From the NCBI GenBank assembly GCA_020200935.1, contig JAIVHR010000194.1:1-7701 (forward strand): a DNA stretch of 7,701 bases, in the 5' to 3' direction. This document shows positions 5,666 through 7,701 of the stretch, piece after piece. The notes beneath the pieces are model-generated. The model saw only the letters and a program-made list of their open reading frames with translations. It did not search any database and was not told the DNA's origin. A program made the position numbers and the translations under genes. The DNA comes from Sphingomonadales bacterium (lineage in GTDB: Bacteria; Pseudomonadota; Alphaproteobacteria; Sphingomonadales; Sphingomonadaceae). Position 1 is the stretch's first letter, and every line of letters begins with the position of its first letter.

Positions 5666-7241
5666 ATGTCGCTTGGCCCTCAATTCCTCGACGAACTGAG
5701 AATGCGCACGACTCTGTCGAGCGTCATCCAGCGCCATACCAAGCTCCAGAAGGCGGGCCGCGAATGGAAGGCCTGCTGCCCCTTCCACAAGGAAAAGACC
5801 CCCTCCTTCACCGTCAATGACGAGAAGGGCTTCTTTCATTGTTTCGGTTGCGGGGCGCATGGCGATGCGATCAGCTTCGTCACCGAGACGCGCGGGCTGT
5901 CCTTCATCGATGCGGTCAAGGAACTCGCCGAGCAGGCCGGCATGCGGATGCCCGCGCCCGATCCGCGCGCGCGCGAGCGGCAGGAGCAAAGCGCGAGCCT
6001 GCGCGACGTCACCGAGGCGGCGGCCGACTGGTATGTCGAGGAGCTTGCCGGCCCGGCCGGCGCCGAGGCGCGCGCCTATCTCGACCAGCGCGGCATCGGC
6101 GAGGAGACCCGGCGGCGCTTCGGGCTCGGCTTCGCGCCCGACGATCGTGGCAAGCTCGAAGCGGCGCTCAAGCAATATGACCGGAAGATGCTGCTCGAAG
6201 CCGGGCTGATCGCCCAGCCCGAGGATGCCAACCGGTCTCCCTATGATCGCTTTCGCGACCGGCTGATGTTCCCGATCCGCGATCGCCGCGGGCGGGTGAT
6301 CGCCTTCAGCGGGCGGCTCGTCGGCGCCGGGGAAAAAGAGGCGGGCAAGCCCAAATATCTCAATTCGCGCGCTGTCGGTCGCCCAGCCCGGCAAGTCGCT
6401 GCGTTTCGCGCTGCTGGCGAGCGGCGAGGATCCCGACGATCTCGTCCGCCGCGCCGGCGCCAAGGCCTTCGAGGCGGTCATCGAGCGCGCCGCGCCGATG
6501 GTCGACATGCTCTATGTCCGCCAGCGCGACGCCGCCAGCACCAAGACGCCCGAAGGCCGCGCGGGCCTCAAATCGGAGCTCGACGCGCTCGCCGCCAAGG
6601 CCACCCACCCCGATATCGCGCGCGAATACAAGCGCTCCTTCGCCAGCTTTTTCTATGACGAATTCGGCTGGCGGAAGTCCGAGCGCGACGAGATCCGCCG
6701 CGCCATCCTCAAGACCGGCCCGCGCGGCGATCGCCAGCTGACGCCGCTCTTCGTCCGTTCGATGCTCTACGGATTGTCGCGCTTTCCGGCGGTGATCCGC
6801 GCGACATCGGAGGAAGTCGCCGGCATCGACATGCAGGCCGGGGATTTCGCCCGCTGGCGCGAGGTCCTGCTCAACGCCGCCTTTGCGCGCCCCAGCCTTG
6901 ATAGCGACGCGGTCCGCGCCATATTGGAATCGGCGGACCTTTCGGCGGCCATGCGGCGAGACTTGCGCTACGACCTGCGCTTTCCCTGGGATGTCGATTC
7001 CCGGTTCGCCGGAGAGCGGCTCGAAGGGGTTATCCGCATGCTCGGCGAGGAGGATACGCTGAAGAAGGAAATGACGCGGTTGAACCGTGCCGCTTCGGCG
7101 GATACGGCGCTCGACAATTACGAAGAAATCGAAGCCGCCCGGCGGCAACTGAGGGATCGCAAACAGGCGCTTTACGAGACCAGCATCTCGGCGCTTCTCG
7201 ATGAAGACGAAGAAGAACTGGACGAAACGACGCATGGCTAA
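5666..7241 (+). pseudogene. dnaG: DNA primase with catalytic TOPRIM core deleted and frame changed
   Basis: DnaG makes RNA primers at the replication fork. The first part (5666 to about 6364, residues 1-233) is a good primase N-terminus: a CHC2 zinc-binding motif with Cys38, His41, Cys59 and Cys62 (CCPFHKEKTPSFTVND, then FHCFGCGAHGDAI), then the start of the catalytic region through RDRLMFPIRDRRGRVIAFSG (197-216) and KPKYLN. The sequence then jumps in another frame, from about 6366, to ALSVAQPGKSLRFALLASGEDPDDLV, which normally lies about 95 residues later, and continues to the helicase-binding C-terminus and TAA at 7241. The two parts total about 524 residues, against some 620 expected. The missing piece includes the TOPRIM motifs (EGYMD and DGDxAG) that bind catalytic metal. 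The first frame runs on out of phase to a stop at 6658. Such a product could not synthesise primers. It overlaps rpoD by eight bases. Confidence 0.9.
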
Positions 7242-7701
7242 AGCAAACACGGCGGCGCAGAAGGATGACGCGCCGGTCATCGATCTCAACCAGGCCTCGA
7301 TCAAGAAGCTTGTCACCAAGGCCAAGAAGCGCGGCTATCTGACCTATGACGAGCTCAACGAGGCTCTGCCGCAGGATCAGATGGATTCCGACCAGATCGA
7401 GGACGCGATGTCGGCGCTCTCCGAGATGGGCATCAACCTCGTTGAGAACGAGGATGTCGGCGAGGAAGAGGCGGCCGAGGAAAAGGCCCAGCCCAAGGCC
7501 GTCGACGGCAAGGAAAAGAAGCTCGTCGAAGCACCGAAAAAGGCGCCGACTTCGGACCGCACCGACGATCCGGTGCGCATGTATCTGCGCGAGATGGGCG
7601 CCGTCGAGCTATTGAGCCGCGAGGGCGAGATCGCCATCGCCAAGCGCATCGAGGCCGGCCGCGACATGATGATCATCGGGCTGTGCGAGAGCCCGATCAC
7701 C
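7234..7701 (+). CDS. rpoD: RNA polymerase primary sigma factor, N-terminal part (runs off the window)
   Basis: Housekeeping sigma-70 factor, which directs RNA polymerase to -10/-35 promoters. Translation from ATG at 7234 gives 156 residues that remain open at the window end. Region 1.1 is visible at about residues 17-70 (DLNQASIKKLVTKAKKRGYL, then TYDELNEALP and an acidic segment ending LVENE). A Glu/Lys/Ala-rich linker follows, then region 1.2 and the start of the core with DPVRMYLREMGAVELLSREG (112-131) and EIAIAKRIEAGRDMM. The start overlaps the end of dnaG (ATGGCTAA, 7234-7241). No strong ribosome site is seen, so translational coupling to dnaG is likely. The dnaG-rpoD order is the conserved macromolecular synthesis arrangement. 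If the dnaG frameshift were real, early termination at 6658 would weaken this coupling. Confidence 0.97.
   Translation, partial: MAKANTAAQKDDAPVIDLNQASIKKLVTKAKKRGYLTYDELNEALPQDQMDSDQIEDAMSALSEMGINLVENEDVGEEEAAEEKAQPKAVDGKEKKLVEAPKKAPTSDRTDDPVRMYLREMGAVELLSREGEIAIAKRIEAGRDMMIIGLCESPIT

Noticed and set aside
5444..6508. 354-residue minus-strand frame over the lipoprotein and dnaG
   Set aside because: It is antisense to two recognisable genes and shows no domain of its own.
6498..7241. Separate 247-residue protein starting at the ATG at 6498
   Set aside because: The same frame carries primase similarity from 6366, upstream of that ATG, so it is the downstream half of a broken dnaG and not an independent gene.
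6360..7325. 321-residue minus-strand frame over dnaG and rpoD
   Set aside because: It is antisense to clear primase and sigma factor sequence; low-complexity composition typical of a shadow.

Overview
The window is high-GC proteobacterial DNA. The neighbour set carA / GatB-YqeY protein / dnaG / rpoD, the protein sequences and the repeat types point to an alphaproteobacterium, most likely a member of the Sphingomonadales. That assignment rests on recognition, not on a search.

Left half, minus strand (1-4105): the carbamoyl-phosphate synthase locus. Reading leftwards it holds carA (small, glutaminase subunit), an unrecognised 193-residue protein whose start overlaps the carA stop, a type II toxin-antitoxin pair of FitAB/VapBC type on the opposite strand (1440-2122), a RraB-like protein whose stop codon overlaps the carB start, and the first 354 codons of carB. 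The locus is rearranged. Directly after the 193-residue gene lies a second, decayed carB start of about 17 codons (2196-2246), which runs into a palindromic repeat. carA carries a two-palindrome repeat inserted in frame between its two domains.

Middle (4106-4341): divergent spacer between carA and the yqeY-like gene. It holds a large inverted-repeat element of about 74 bp of a kind familiar from sphingomonad genomes.

Right half, plus strand (4342-7701): a GatB/YqeY-like protein, a putative lipoprotein, dnaG and the start of rpoD (primary sigma factor), with dnaG and rpoD overlapping by 8 bases. As given, dnaG is broken. The zinc-binding N-terminus and the C-terminal helicase-binding part are both present, but the catalytic TOPRIM core is missing at a junction near 6364-6368, and the reading frame changes there. 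Primase is essential, so either the sequence has an assembly or deletion error or an intact copy lies elsewhere.

Together the genes cover pyrimidine/arginine precursor supply (carA, carB) and the replication/transcription core (dnaG, rpoD), with accessory material (toxin-antitoxin pair, repeats, unknown gene) concentrated between carA and carB. No clearly new system was found. The most notable points are the broken dnaG, the duplicated carB start with its insertion scar, and the coding-sequence repeat in carA.
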